This document shows positions 1 to 10,695 of a DNA stretch of 52,549 bases, in pieces. The notes under the pieces are model-generated. The model had not been told where the DNA came from, did no database searches, and was given only the letters and a program-made list of their open reading frames with translations. The position numbers and the translations under genes are program-made. Numbering within the stretch: position 1 is the stretch's first letter; the number at the start of each line of letters is the position of its first letter. The DNA comes from Acidobacteriota bacterium. GTDB lineage: Bacteria; Acidobacteriota; Blastocatellia; Pyrinomonadales; Pyrinomonadaceae. The DNA lies in assembly GCA_020200235.1 (NCBI GenBank), contig JAIVJC010000132.1:1-52549 (forward strand), read 5' to 3'.

Positions 1-67
1 GCGGTTATCTCTCGCGGTGTGGGCGGCTTGCATTTTCAACGCGCGCGTAGCCAGAATGTGCGTCACG

Positions 68-748
68 ATGAAGAACAAGATTTACAGGTCTGCCCTCTCG
101 GCGATCCTCTTCGCGCTCGTCGCCTCCGCCGCGCGCGCGCAGGAGCCCGCGGAGACGCGCGACAAGGAGTTGCCGAACTTTCACGAGGTCAGCGCGAGCC
201 TCTTCCGCGGCGGTCAGCCGGGGCCCGGAGGCTTGCGCAAGCTCGCCGCGCGCGGCGTCAAGACGGTCATCAACCTGCGCGGCGACGACAAGCTCATGAT
301 CGACGAAGAGCGCGAGGTGAAGTCGCTGGGGATGCGTTACTTCAACCTCCCGCTGAGCCTCGGCGGGCGACCGACGCGCGGGCAGATCGCGCGCGCCCTC
401 GCGCTCATCGACGCGCCGGAGAACCAGCCCGTCTTCGTCCACTGCCGCAAGGGCGCGGATCGCACGGGCGTCGTCGTCGCCGCCTACCGCATCACGCACG
501 ACCACTGGACGGGCGAAGAGGCGCAGCGCGAAGCCGACAAGTACGGCATGGGCTGGTGGCAGCGCGGCAAGAAGGATTTCATCAGAGACTACTTCAGGGA
601 CGGGGGCGGGGCGGCGGCGCGCGAGGGCGTTGGGGCGGACGCGCATCGGAACTCGAACGCGAACCGTAAAGCGGAACGCGGCGCGGCGAAGCCCGCAGCG
701 AACCGCAACGCGGGCGCGCGACGCGGCAAGCCCGCGTCGAAGAATTGA
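68..748 (+). CDS. Secreted dual-specificity/tyrosine phosphatase-like protein
   Basis: The product has a signal peptide (positively charged MKNK start, hydrophobic stretch, probable cleavage after ARA before QEP), so it should act in the periplasm. The middle matches the cysteine-dependent phosphatase fold. HCRKGADRTG carries the CX5R phosphate-binding loop with the catalytic Cys and Arg, and an upstream FRGGQP motif and VKTVINLR strand are typical of the bacterial DSP/fused-phosphatase family. The last 50 residues are a low-complexity Ala/Arg/Asn/Lys tail with no recognisable domain. An in-frame ATG lies 12 nt upstream and another open start near base 17, but position 68 gives the clean signal peptide. 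A lipoprotein gene follows after 47 nt on the same strand. The substrate (phosphoprotein, phosphoinositide or other) cannot be told from sequence. Confidence 0.85.
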   Translation: MKNKIYRSALSAILFALVASAARAQEPAETRDKELPNFHEVSASLFRGGQPGPGGLRKLAARGVKTVINLRGDDKLMIDEEREVKSLGMRYFNLPLSLGGRPTRGQIARALALIDAPENQPVFVHCRKGADRTGVVVAAYRITHDHWTGEEAQREADKYGMGWWQRGKKDFIRDYFRDGGGAAAREGVGADAHRNSNANRKAERGAAKPAANRNAGARRGKPASKN

Positions 749-795
749 AAGCACGACCGGGAACCGCCCGCACACGACGGAGGCTCAACAGACGA

Positions 796-1542
796 ATGCG
801 AACCCTCAAACTCTCCACCGCGCTCTCAATCATTTCACTGATCGCGCTCGCCGCGGGCTGCGCGGGCGGCGGCGCGCAAGGCGGCGCGAACGCCAACGCC
901 GCGGCGTCGTCGTCTCAGGGCGCGACCGACGGTCAGCCGGCGGCGCCGGGTCAGACGGCGTCGCCCGCCGCGTCGGCGAGTCCCGCAGCCGGGGCGGGTC
1001 AAGCGGCGGGCGGCGGCGCGAAGGCGGAGGCGTGCGCGCTGCTCACGTCGGACGACGTGAAGGCTGTGCAGGGCGAGCCCGTCAAAGAGTCGAAGGCGAG
1101 CCGGCGCGGCGACGGGCCCCTCGCGGTCTCGCAGTGCTTCTTCTCGACGGCGACCTTCAACAAGTCCGTGAGCCTCGAGGTGACGCGCGGCGGCGCCGGG
1201 CAGAGCGCGCGCAAGTTCTGGGAGTCGCGCTTCGAGCGCGCGCGCGAGGAGGGCGGCAAGGGCGAGCGCGAGCGGGAGCGCGAAAGAGAGCGCGAGCGGG
1301 AGCGCGAGAAGAAGGGCGAGAAGAAGGGCGAGGCGCGGGGCGAGGAGGAAGAGGAGAGCCTGCCGACGCCCGTCAAGGGCTTGGGCGACGAGGCGTTCTG
1401 GGCTTCGAGCCACGTCAACGGCATCCTCTACGTGCTCAAGGGCGACGCCTTCATCCGCGTCAGCATCGGCGGCGCGGACGACAGCGCCACGCGCCTCAAG
1501 AAGTCGAAGGCGCTCGCGCAGAAGGCGCTCGCGCGGCTCTGA
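796..1542 (+). CDS. Lipoprotein with a conserved two-cysteine domain and a charged repeat insert
   Basis: The N-terminus is a lipoprotein signal peptide with lipobox LAAGC, so the mature protein should be lipid-anchored in the envelope. An Ala/Gly/Ser/Pro-rich linker follows, then a compact domain beginning ACALLTSDDVKAVQGEP with a second Cys in SQCFF. That start resembles DUF3558-type lipoproteins, but I only suggest the link. A block of about 35 residues made of ERERERE then EKKGEKKGE interrupts the domain (bases about 1261-1350) before conserved-looking sequence resumes at PTPVKGLGDEAFW. The block is a codon-scale expansion of gagcgc/gagcgg hexamers. The start at 796 is chosen because the upstream extension is Arg-rich and would spoil the signal peptide. 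Function unknown. Confidence 0.75.
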   Translation: MRTLKLSTALSIISLIALAAGCAGGGAQGGANANAAASSSQGATDGQPAAPGQTASPAASASPAAGAGQAAGGGAKAEACALLTSDDVKAVQGEPVKESKASRRGDGPLAVSQCFFSTATFNKSVSLEVTRGGAGQSARKFWESRFERAREEGGKGEREREREREREREREKKGEKKGEARGEEEEESLPTPVKGLGDEAFWASSHVNGILYVLKGDAFIRVSIGGADDSATRLKKSKALAQKALARL

Positions 1543-1615
1543 GTTTCCCATCACTACTTCTCGGGCGTCTAACATAAAGACATAAAGAAATGACTCACCG
1601 CCGCAGGCGCGAACC

Positions 1616-1699
1616 AAACGATGAAGTAGGAACGACGAACGATGAAGTAAGATCAAGATGCCTTCACTTCATCGTTCATCGTTCCTACTTCATCGTTTA
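1616..1699. repeat. Heptamer hairpin element, family 1 (aacgatg/aagtagg), copy 1
   Basis: Successive 7-nt units (aacgatg, aagtagg, aacgacg, aacgatg, aagtaag) form the left arm. The right arm is their near-perfect reverse complement (catcgtt, catcgtt, cctactt, catcgtt), separated by about 10 nt. The result is a hairpin of about 35 bp. It lies 74 nt after the lipoprotein stop codon. Closely related copies occur near 35.15 kb and 41.45 kb. Confidence 0.9.
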
Positions 1700-1778
1700 A
1701 CTCTCTCTGGGGTGAGTTTTACTTATCCCCCGCGCGCGGCATAAAATCCCCGCCGCAGCCTCTCGCGCGAAAATCACG

Positions 1779-2110
1779 ATGGCGAAAAAACAGACCAGTA
1801 AGAAGACTGCCGCGCGCCGCGCGCCCCTCCCGTTCATCATCATCGGCGTCGTGCTCCTGGCGGCGATCGGCACGGGCGCGTGGTACTTGAGCCGCTCGAC
1901 GCGCGACGCGCCGGGCTCGACGTCGAGCGCTTCCGCCGCGACCTCGGCAGCCCCGAGACGGACGCGCGGGTCGTCGCCGACCGCGAGCGAGCGAAGTCCG
2001 TCGGGGTCGAGAGCACGCCGACCTTCTACGTCAACGGGCGCAAGATTTCCGCCGCGCAGGCGACGGGCAAGGGCTTGCGCGAAGAGATCGACCGCGCGCT
2101 CGGCAAGTAG
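1779..2110 (+). pseudogene. DsbA-like thioredoxin-fold gene with internal deletion and frameshift
   Basis: The first 45 codons encode a Lys-rich N-terminus and one membrane anchor (PFIIIGVVLLAAIGTGAWYL), the usual start of membrane-tethered DsbA-like proteins. Near base 1890-1912 the coding frame changes. The other frame then reads AGLDVERFRRDLGSP and VGVESTPTFYVNGRKI, which is the C-terminal helix and cis-Pro loop of a DsbA-family thioredoxin fold, and stops at 2110. The central part with the CxxC active site is absent. Family members are usually above 220 residues; the two pieces here total about 110. Staying in the first frame gives low-complexity sequence to 2195, which I regard as nonsense. 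The gene is dead unless the deletion is an assembly fault. Confidence 0.8.
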
Positions 2111-2118
2111 CCGACGCG

Positions 2119-2224
2119 GTTTTCGGTTTCCGATTTTCAGTTGTCAGTTTCCGGTCAGCACTATTCAGGTTTCGGAGACAGTCTCCCCAAGCTGAAAACT
2201 GGAGACCGCAAACTGAAAACTGTC
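2119..2224. repeat. Heptamer-type inverted repeat (cagtttt family), degenerate
   Basis: Units resembling cagttgt and cagtttc on the left are mirrored by aaactgg, aaactga and gaaaact on the right. A short perfect palindrome (ggagacagtctcc) sits between them. It begins 8 nt after the stop of the broken DsbA-like gene. It is less regular than the other elements, probably an old copy of the same class as those near 29.5 kb and 43.4 kb. Confidence 0.6.
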
Positions 2225-2377
2225 CCGCCTTCGCCTTTTCGCCCTCTGCGGTTAAAATTCACCCACCGAAAAATCCGAGTGCGGGAGTCGCCCGCTTGAA
2301 ACCCGCGGCGCCACCGCACCGTTAAACCACGAGCCATTCGAGAGGCAATCTCCACCCTTTTCAGACCGGAGGTCTTT

Positions 2378-3793
2378 ATGAAGATTCTGGCACAACGTCT
2401 CGCCGCCGCCGCTCTCGCCGCCGCGGTCGGGCTCACTGCTTCGCCGCTGGCGCGCGCGCAGAAGGAGAAGAAGGCGGGAGCCGCTCCGTCGCCGGCGACG
2501 GCGGGCGGCGTCAACATCCCCGTCACCTACTACAAGCTCCCGAACGGCTTGCGCGTCGTGCTCTCGCCCGATCACTCTTCGCCGACCGTGACCGTCGGCG
2601 TCTACTACAAGATCGGCTTCCGCGTCGAGCCGCGGGATCGCACCGGCTTCGCCCACCTCTTCGAGCACATGATGTTCCAGGGCTCGCAGAACCTCGGCAA
2701 GATGGAGTTCATCCAGCTCATCCAGAAGAACGGCGGCATCCTCAACGGCTCGACCCGGTTCGATTTCACCAACTACTTCGAGGTGGTGCCCGCCCACAAA
2801 CTCGAGACCGCGCTCTGGGCTGAAGCCGATCGCATGAAGGGTCTCGACATCACCGAGGCGAACCTGAAGAACCAGCAGGGCGTGGTCGGCAACGAGGTAA
2901 AGGTCAACGTCATCAACGCGCCCTACGGCGGCTTCCCGTGGCTCGACATGCCGCAGCTCGCCAACGAGAACTACTACAACGCGCACAACTTCTACGGCGA
3001 CCTGAAGGACATCGAGTCGGCGACGCTGCCCGAAGTGATCCAGTTCTTCAAGACCTACTACGCGCCGAACAACGCCGCGCTCGCCGTCGTCGGCGACTTC
3101 GAGGAGGCGGAGGCGCGCGCGTGGATCGAAAAATATTTCGCGGGCATCCCGGCGTCGCAGCTGCCGCCCGAGCCCGACCTCTCCGAGCCGCGGCAGGAGA
3201 AGGAGAAGCGCAAGACGAAGACCGATGCGCTCGCCAAGCGCCCCGCGCTCGCCTTCGCCTACCACATGCCGGATCGCAACACGCCCGAGTACTACGCGAT
3301 GATCCTGCTCGACCAGATACTGCTCCAGGGCGACGACGCGCTCCTCAGGCAGGAGCTGGTCAAGCGCCGCGCCTACACCGACAGCGTCAACGGCGGCACG
3401 AACCTGCTCGGCAACCCGTTCAACTACCAGGGACCGATGGAGTGGATGGTCTACCTCTTCCACGATCAGAAGACCTCGCCGGATCAGATCATGGAGGCGG
3501 TCGACGCGGTGATGGCGCAGGTGCGCGAGAAGCCCCTGGAGCAGAAGGTGATCGACCGCGCCATCGTCAAGGGTCGCTCCGCGTTCTACGACATCCTCGG
3601 TCAGCTCAACGGCTTCGGTCGCGCCGACCTGCTCGCCTCCTTCGCGCTCTTCGACGACGATCCGTCGCGCATCAACCGGCTCGAGTCGGAGTTCCGCAAG
3701 GTGACGCCGCAGATCGTCATGGGGGCGGCGCAGAAGTACCTGAGGACGACGAACCGCAGCGTCCTCATCATCGAACCGAAGTCCGGCCAGTGA
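2378..3793 (+). CDS. Secreted M16 family zinc peptidase (catalytic subunit)
   Basis: A signal peptide (cleavage likely after LARA, before QKEKK) exports a 471-residue M16B-type peptidase. The inverted zinc motif HLFEH (H93-E96-H97) is intact and the third metal ligand is present as E173 in VGNEVK, so it should be an active metallopeptidase. Insulinase-fold N and C domains are both recognisable (PNGLRVVL start; second domain around residues 215-460). The ribosome-binding site ggaggt lies just upstream of the ATG. The next gene, 33 nt downstream, is a second M16 protein without the zinc motif; heterodimers of an active and an inactive M16 chain are well known (mitochondrial processing peptidase type, and bacterial pairs). 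The pair probably degrades peptides in the periplasm. Confidence 0.92.
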   Translation: MKILAQRLAAAALAAAVGLTASPLARAQKEKKAGAAPSPATAGGVNIPVTYYKLPNGLRVVLSPDHSSPTVTVGVYYKIGFRVEPRDRTGFAHLFEHMMFQGSQNLGKMEFIQLIQKNGGILNGSTRFDFTNYFEVVPAHKLETALWAEADRMKGLDITEANLKNQQGVVGNEVKVNVINAPYGGFPWLDMPQLANENYYNAHNFYGDLKDIESATLPEVIQFFKTYYAPNNAALAVVGDFEEAEARAWIEKYFAGIPASQLPPEPDLSEPRQEKEKRKTKTDALAKRPALAFAYHMPDRNTPEYYAMILLDQILLQGDDALLRQELVKRRAYTDSVNGGTNLLGNPFNYQGPMEWMVYLFHDQKTSPDQIMEAVDAVMAQVREKPLEQKVIDRAIVKGRSAFYDILGQLNGFGRADLLASFALFDDDPSRINRLESEFRKVTPQIVMGAAQKYLRTTNRSVLIIEPKSGQ

Positions 3794-3826
3794 AGCCGCC
3801 CGTATCGAGAAGGAGAACCGGAAGTC

Positions 3827-5233
3827 ATGAATAGCAGAAAATTCTTCGCACTCTTCGGCGCGCTCACGCTGGTAGCCGCCTCGCTCGTCGCCCCCATGAC
3901 CGGGGTAGTGGCGCAGAAGCAGTCGCCGCCCGCCGGCGGCGCGCCGAAGCCCTTCACGCTGCCGCGCAAGGAGGAGTTCAAGCTCAAGAACGGGATGACG
4001 GTGACGCTCGTCCCCTACGGCTCGATCCCGAAGGCTTACGTCTCGGCGGTCGTGCGCTCCGGCAACATGAACGAGCCCGCCGACAAAGTCTGGCTCGCCG
4101 ATCTCACGGGCGACCTGATGGGCGAGGGCACGACGACGCGCAGCTCGGCGGACGTGGACGCCGAAGCCTCGCGCATGGGCGGCAGCCTCGGCATCGGCAC
4201 GGGGCTCGACACCTCGAACGTCGGCATCGACGTGCTCGGCGAGTACGCGCCCGACGCCGTGCGCCTCGTCGCCGACGTTTTGACGCACCCGCTCCTGCCC
4301 GAGTCGGAGCTCGCGCGGCTGAAGACGGATCGCCTGCGCAACCTCTCGATCCAGAAGTCGCAGCCCGGCTCGCTCGCGCTCGAACGGTTCCGCAAAGTCC
4401 TCTACGGCGAGCACCCCTACGGCCGCATCTTCCCGACCGAGCAGATGATCAACTCCGTCAACGCCGCGGACGTGCGCAAGTTCTACGCCGACAACTTCGG
4501 CGCGCAGCGCACGCACCTCTACGTCGCCGGTCAGTTCAACGCCGCGCAGGTGCGCAAGGCGATCACGCAAGCCTTCGGCAAGTGGGCGAAGGGCGCGCCC
4601 GCGATCGAGAACGTCCCGCGCCCCACGTCCGAGCGCAAGATCTACCTCATCGACCGGCCCGGCGCGCCGCAGTCGACCATCTACCTCGGCCTGCCCGTCG
4701 TCGATCCGTCGCACAAGGACTACGTCCCGCTCGCCGTGACGAACTCGATCCTCGGCGGCTCGTTCGGCTCGCGCATCACCTCGAACATCCGCGAGCAGAA
4801 GGGCTACACCTACTCGCCCAACAGCTCGATCTCCTCGCGCTACCGCGACGCCTACTGGGTCGAGGTCGCCGACGTGACGACCGCCGTCACGGGACCATCG
4901 CTCAAAGAAATCTTCTACGAGATCGACCGCCTGCATAAGGAGCCGCCGCCGGAGGCGGAGCTGCAGGGCATCAAGAACTACATGGCGGGCATCTTCACCA
5001 TCCAGAACTCCTCGCGGCAGGGCATCATCGGTCAGCTCGCGTTCCTCGACCTGCACCGGCTGCCCGACACCTACCTGACGAACTACGTGCAGAACATCCT
5101 GAACGTCGCGCCCGGCGACGTGCAGCGCATCATGCAGACCTACGTGCGGCCCGAGCGGATGACCATCGTCGTCGTCGGCGACCGCGAGAAGATCGCCAAG
5201 CAGATCGAGGAGTACGGCACGGTCGTGCTCTGA
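3827..5233 (+). CDS. Secreted M16 family protein lacking the zinc motif (partner subunit)
   Basis: This is a 468-residue exported insulinase-fold protein with an N-terminal signal peptide ending near VVAQKQ. Where the catalytic chain has HxxEH, it reads LADLTGDLMGEG, so the metal ligands are missing and it is predicted to be non-catalytic. The M16 C-terminal domain is well conserved (YLGLPVVDPSHKDYVPL; GGSFGSRITSNIREQKGYTYS), including the RxxxGYxYS-type substrate-binding segment. It starts 33 nt after the catalytic M16 gene, behind an aaggag-type site, so the two are almost certainly one operon and one complex. Role inferred from paired M16 systems: substrate binding and chamber formation. 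Confidence 0.9.
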   Translation: MNSRKFFALFGALTLVAASLVAPMTGVVAQKQSPPAGGAPKPFTLPRKEEFKLKNGMTVTLVPYGSIPKAYVSAVVRSGNMNEPADKVWLADLTGDLMGEGTTTRSSADVDAEASRMGGSLGIGTGLDTSNVGIDVLGEYAPDAVRLVADVLTHPLLPESELARLKTDRLRNLSIQKSQPGSLALERFRKVLYGEHPYGRIFPTEQMINSVNAADVRKFYADNFGAQRTHLYVAGQFNAAQVRKAITQAFGKWAKGAPAIENVPRPTSERKIYLIDRPGAPQSTIYLGLPVVDPSHKDYVPLAVTNSILGGSFGSRITSNIREQKGYTYSPNSSISSRYRDAYWVEVADVTTAVTGPSLKEIFYEIDRLHKEPPPEAELQGIKNYMAGIFTIQNSSRQGIIGQLAFLDLHRLPDTYLTNYVQNILNVAPGDVQRIMQTYVRPERMTIVVVGDREKIAKQIEEYGTVVL

Positions 5234-5296
5234 ATTCTCCGCCCGGCGCCGCGCGCACCCGAGCCGTCAAGGGGCGCGCCGCGTGAGGAAAAATTC

Positions 5297-5324
5297 TTGA
5301 CGGCGGGGGCGGTCGGCGTGTAAA
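5297..5324 (+). promoter_or_regulatory. Possible sigma-70-type promoter before the membrane protein gene
   Basis: ttgacg, 16 nt, then tgtaaa, in the 157-nt gap after the M16 operon. The -35 is good and the -10 moderate (4 of 6). It would start transcription near 5331, ahead of the gene that follows. Chance occurrence cannot be excluded. Confidence 0.35.
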
Positions 5325-5390
5325 CGCGCCGCGCGCACCATCAACAAAAGCCCGGAGCTGATCAAGCCGTTCCGCGGACCCATCCTCGCG

Positions 5391-6047
5391 ATGGAGTTCG
5401 CGCGGACGCGCGAGCAGGTGGCGAACATCTTCGAGGAGGCGGGGGCGCAGAGGCGGGCTGCGGAAAAGAAGGCGGGGCGGCAACTCCCGCCCGACGAGAA
5501 GACGATCTGGGATTCCGGTCGCGCGTTCGTCCGCGAGATGACCACGCTCGATCAGAAATTCGTCATCCCGCTCTACCTTCTGGTCTTCAGCGCGGCGGCG
5601 ATCCTGGTCTTCTGGTGCGCGCCGCAAAAGTTGGGACTCGCGGCGCACGTCGCGGGGCTCGTCCTCTGCGTCTCGCTGGTCGGCGTCGCCGCCGGCTTGG
5701 ACGTGCGCGAGAACGTGGGGACGTTCGACGTGCTGGACGCGACGAAAGGGATGGATCGCGCGCAGATTCTCGCCGCCGACCTCGAGCCGACGCTCGCGCG
5801 CGTGGTCCGGTCTTCGACGACGAAGTTCGCGCTGCTGTTCGCCGTGCTCCTCGTCCTCGCGCTGCCGGTCGCGTGGCGCGGCGGCTGGGGCTCCGCGCTC
5901 GCCGCGCTCTTCGCCGCCTCCGCGCTCTTCGGGCTCGCCTCGCTCACACAGGGCTTGCACAGGTTCATCGAGCCCGCCTTCGTACTCATGTGCTCGTGCC
6001 TCCTGCTCTCGGGTCTCTGGATGATCTGGCTGCCGCGGGCGAGTTAG
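5391..6047 (+). CDS. Multi-spanning membrane protein of unknown function
   Basis: About 140 of the 218 residues lie in four or five hydrophobic spans (FVIPLYLLVFSAAAILVFW; VAGLVLCVSLVGVAAG; FALLFAVLLVLALPVAW; a weaker one near LAALFAASALFGLASL; AFVLMCSCLLLSGLWMIWL). A charged cytoplasmic-looking N-terminus precedes them. I do not recognise the family. The first ATG is at 5391, but the frame is open back to 5301 and the codons before it read INKSPELIKPFRGPILA, which looks like genuine protein. The natural start may therefore be upstream at a non-ATG codon, or the 5' end may have been lost. It lies between the M16 pair and an S9 peptidase on the same strand. Confidence 0.7.
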   Translation: MEFARTREQVANIFEEAGAQRRAAEKKAGRQLPPDEKTIWDSGRAFVREMTTLDQKFVIPLYLLVFSAAAILVFWCAPQKLGLAAHVAGLVLCVSLVGVAAGLDVRENVGTFDVLDATKGMDRAQILAADLEPTLARVVRSSTTKFALLFAVLLVLALPVAWRGGWGSALAALFAASALFGLASLTQGLHRFIEPAFVLMCSCLLLSGLWMIWLPRAS

Positions 6048-6086
6048 CGAAACGCCTCTTACGTTTTTTGATTCGAGAAAGGAACG

Positions 6087-8042
<1,956 letters not shown>

Positions 8043-8082
8043 CGTCGCGACCGATCAGCCGGAAACGGGTGGCGGGAAAACA

Positions 8083-8117
8083 AAGAGGCAGCCGTCGAAA
8101 ATTGACGGCTGCCTCTT
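8083..8117. terminator. Bidirectional intrinsic terminator
   Basis: A perfect 14-bp stem (aagaggcagccgtc with its complement) and a 7-nt loop, flanked by A and T residues on both sides. It sits between the S9 peptidase gene reading rightward and tRNA-Glu reading leftward, so it can serve both. Confidence 0.85.
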
Positions 8118-8128
8118 CGTCTCTTTGA

Positions 8129-8202
<74 letters not shown>

Positions 8203-8302
8203 AAACGAATTGCGATTATAGGGACGCCGCGGAGGCGTTGGCAAGCCGCGGCGACTCCGTTTAAGTGTTCCAAAGTGTCCTCGACCATGGAGGCACAAAT
8301 CA

Positions 8303-8902
8303 TGGCGAGCCGACGAGGAAAAGCGGGAACGTATCTTGAGCCGCGAAGAGGAAGCGCGTTTATTCGCTGCGATTGAGTCAGAGCCGCAGCGTGAACACCT
8401 TAAGGGTATTTTACTCGTTGCTCTGGATTGTGCTTTACGGCGCGGCGAAATACTAAAACTAAAATGGGCGGACTTGGATTTAGAGCGTCGCACAATCACG
8501 GTCAGAGCGTTTAACGCGAAGACGGCAAAAAGCCGCATCGTCGCTATGACACTTCGCGTTCATGCCGACCTCTCCCGACGGTGGCTATCTTCGGCGGGAA
8601 TGCCGGATAGACTCGTCTTCGGCATAAAGTCGCAAATTAGAACCGCCTTCGTGAAGGCGTGCAGAGCGGCGAAGGTTTCTGCTTTTCGCTTTCACGATAC
8701 GAGGCACACAGCTATCTCGCGCATGATTCGCGCCGGACTACCGCCAGTCGAGGTCATGCGCGTGAGCGGCCATCAAACCCTCTCCTGCTTGTACCAATAC
8801 GCCAACATCGACTCGGATACGGTCTTCCGTGCTGCCGCCGCATTGGACGCTTTTCACGCTCACGCGGAACAAAGCGATGGGACCCCTGAGATGGTCAACT
8901 GA
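8303..8902 (+). pseudogene. Truncated tyrosine recombinase (phage-type integrase), catalytic domain only
   Basis: The reading frame holds most of a tyrosine recombinase catalytic domain: first Arg in CALRRGEILKLKW, box II FHDTRHTA (HxxR), SGHQT, and the nucleophile Tyr in the YQYANI segment. Coding similarity begins about SWRADEEKRERILSREEE, with no Met start. The N-terminal core-binding (SAM-like) domain that should occupy another 100-170 residues is absent. The first usable start is a TTG at 8336. Codon use is clearly more A/T-rich than in neighbouring genes (ttactcgttgctctggattg), a sign of transfer. With tRNA-Glu about 100 nt away it looks like the stub of an integrative element. It might still bind DNA, but a functional integrase is unlikely. 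Confidence 0.8.
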
Positions 8903-8925
8903 ATAGGGGAAGACGCTGGGTGAAG

Positions 8926-8952
8926 GCCGCTCGCAATCTCGCGAGCGGCTTT
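8926..8952. terminator. Intrinsic terminator between convergent genes
   Basis: A perfect 9-bp stem gccgctcgc/gcgagcggc with a 6-nt loop, followed by ttt. It lies between the recombinase remnant (plus) and the FlgO/TPR gene (minus), 10 nt from the latter's stop codon. Confidence 0.75.
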
Positions 8953-8961
8953 CATCTGCGC

Positions 8962-10695
8962 TTACTGTGGGAATCCGACGCGGCGCAGGAGTTCTGCGAA
9001 GCGGGGGTCTGAGCGGAGGTTATCGAATTGTGGGTTAACTTTTAGCAGAGTCAAACCCTCATTCCGAACTTCGTAAGCCTTTTCGAGCAATGCGAAGGCT
9101 TTATCCTTATCGCCTTCGAGCGCGTGCAATGCCGCGAGATTCATCGAACCCGAACTCGGTCGGCTTTCGAGATAAGTGATGCGGTGCCGTATGAAGCCCC
9201 GCCAGCCGGATTTGGAGAAGGCGTCTTTCACCGCTTCTATCTCCGACGGCGGTTCGCCATCGAGCGCCATCTGCCTGACGTATGCCGCCACCGCGTCCGC
9301 ATACATTCCCTTGTTGGCGTAGGCCTCAAAAAGGAAATAATTGGTGTCGGCGAAGTTCGGGTCGAATTCCAGAGTCTTCTGTAGCTGAGTAATCGCTTCG
9401 TCGTAGCGGCGGGCGGCGTTCAGGTTGATGCCCAAAACAAGGTTCGTGATGAGTGATAACGGGTCAAGCTCTAGGGCGCGTCTCGTCTCCGCCAGCCCCT
9501 CGTCGAAGCGCCCCTCGCGGACGAGCATCTCCCCGTACCACTGGTGCGCCGTCGGGTAGTTAGGGTTGAGTTCGAGGGCGCGTTTGAAGTGCTGTTCCGC
9601 CCCCGCCCAATCGGCGTCGTAGTCGCTGAGGACGGGTGTGATGGAGGCGTGGGCTTCGGCTAAGTCATCGTCCAACGATAACGCTTTCAATGCCGCCTCT
9701 TTCGCCAGCGGCATCGTCTCTCTTCTCGTCGTCTTGCTGTCGTAGATGGGGAGCATGCTATAGGCGTCGGCCAGCCCACTATAGGCCAGCGCGTAATTCG
9801 GGTCGAGCGCGATGGCTTGCTTGAAGTATTCGCTGGCTTTCCTTAGACCTTCCGGCGAACGCTTGTTCCAGTAGAACCGCCCTTTGAGGTAAAGCTGGTA
9901 GGCTTCGTTGTTCTCCGTGTAATTCTTCGCCAGCTTCTGCTCGTCCGCGCCTGTCAGCCGAGCCCGCAACTTCTGCGAAACGTCGTGCGCTATCTCGCCC
10001 TGCAAAGACACTAGGTCTGTCAGCTTACGATTGTACTGCTCGCCCCAAAGTTGATTACCGTTGCGCCCATCGACCAGCGACAAGTACAGCGTCAGGTCGC
10101 CGCCGCGCTGCACCACCCGCCCGCTCAACACGGCTTGCACGGATAAATCCGAGGCGACTCGCTGCGGGTCAACCTCTTTACCTTTGTAGCGGAACACGCT
10201 GCTGCGCGCCTTCACCAACAGCTTCGGCAGTTGCGACAGGTTGTTAATCAGCGACTCGGTCATGCCGTCGGACAGGTACTCGACGTCGGCGTTGCCGCTC
10301 TCATTCACGAACGGCATGACGGCGACGGACTCGATTGCCGCGTTCTTCTCGCCGCGTGACAAGTAGTAATAAGCTGAAGCGGCGAGGGCGAGGGTAATAA
10401 TCGTGGCTATGGCAACGACGCCCCTGCGGGACTTGGGCTTACTTAACTCCCGCGTGCCGCCCGATGCGCGGGGCACGTCTAACACGGTCGTCGGGATGGT
10501 CGGTCTGCCAAGCATCTCGCTGGTCGGCAGTATGCGCGTCTCCGTATCACCTGTGGCAGGTGCGGAGCCGAACTTCATCGTCCCCGCGTCCTCACCCACA
10601 GAACCTGATTCGCGCACGAGCGGAGTGCCGTCCACGCGGCAGAAGGTGAGCGCCTCTTCAGCCTCTAACCGGTTACATTGGGGGCAGCGTTTCAT
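8962..10695 (-). CDS. Zinc-ribbon, single-TM, FlgO-like and TPR protein (kinase-less)
   Basis: The 577-residue product begins with a zinc-ribbon (CPQCNRLEAEEALTFC, two Cys pairs) and a 60-residue linker. One membrane span (VVAIATIITLALAASAYYYL) follows. A FlgO/TolB-type nucleotide-free domain (VAVMPFVNESGNADVEYLSDG) comes next, then about seven TPR repeats to the end. Its C-terminal half is strikingly similar to that of the third kinase near 50-51.5 kb, ending in the same NLRSDPRFAELLRRVG. So it is the sensory half of a Pkn-type receptor without a kinase domain, probably anchored with its TPRs outside. Codon use is less GC-biased than the surroundings. Function is unknown; protein-protein scaffolding is a fair guess. 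Confidence 0.85.
   Translation of the reverse strand: MKRCPQCNRLEAEEALTFCRVDGTPLVRESGSVGEDAGTMKFGSAPATGDTETRILPTSEMLGRPTIPTTVLDVPRASGGTRELSKPKSRRGVVAIATIITLALAASAYYYLSRGEKNAAIESVAVMPFVNESGNADVEYLSDGMTESLINNLSQLPKLLVKARSSVFRYKGKEVDPQRVASDLSVQAVLSGRVVQRGGDLTLYLSLVDGRNGNQLWGEQYNRKLTDLVSLQGEIAHDVSQKLRARLTGADEQKLAKNYTENNEAYQLYLKGRFYWNKRSPEGLRKASEYFKQAIALDPNYALAYSGLADAYSMLPIYDSKTTRRETMPLAKEAALKALSLDDDLAEAHASITPVLSDYDADWAGAEQHFKRALELNPNYPTAHQWYGEMLVREGRFDEGLAETRRALELDPLSLITNLVLGINLNAARRYDEAITQLQKTLEFDPNFADTNYFLFEAYANKGMYADAVAAYVRQMALDGEPPSEIEAVKDAFSKSGWRGFIRHRITYLESRPSSGSMNLAALHALEGDKDKAFALLEKAYEVRNEGLTLLKVNPQFDNLRSDPRFAELLRRVGFPQ

Noticed and set aside
2252..5056. 934-codon open frame on the minus strand
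   Set aside because: It is antisense to two clear M16 genes and is Arg/Val-rich, the usual shadow in high-GC DNA.
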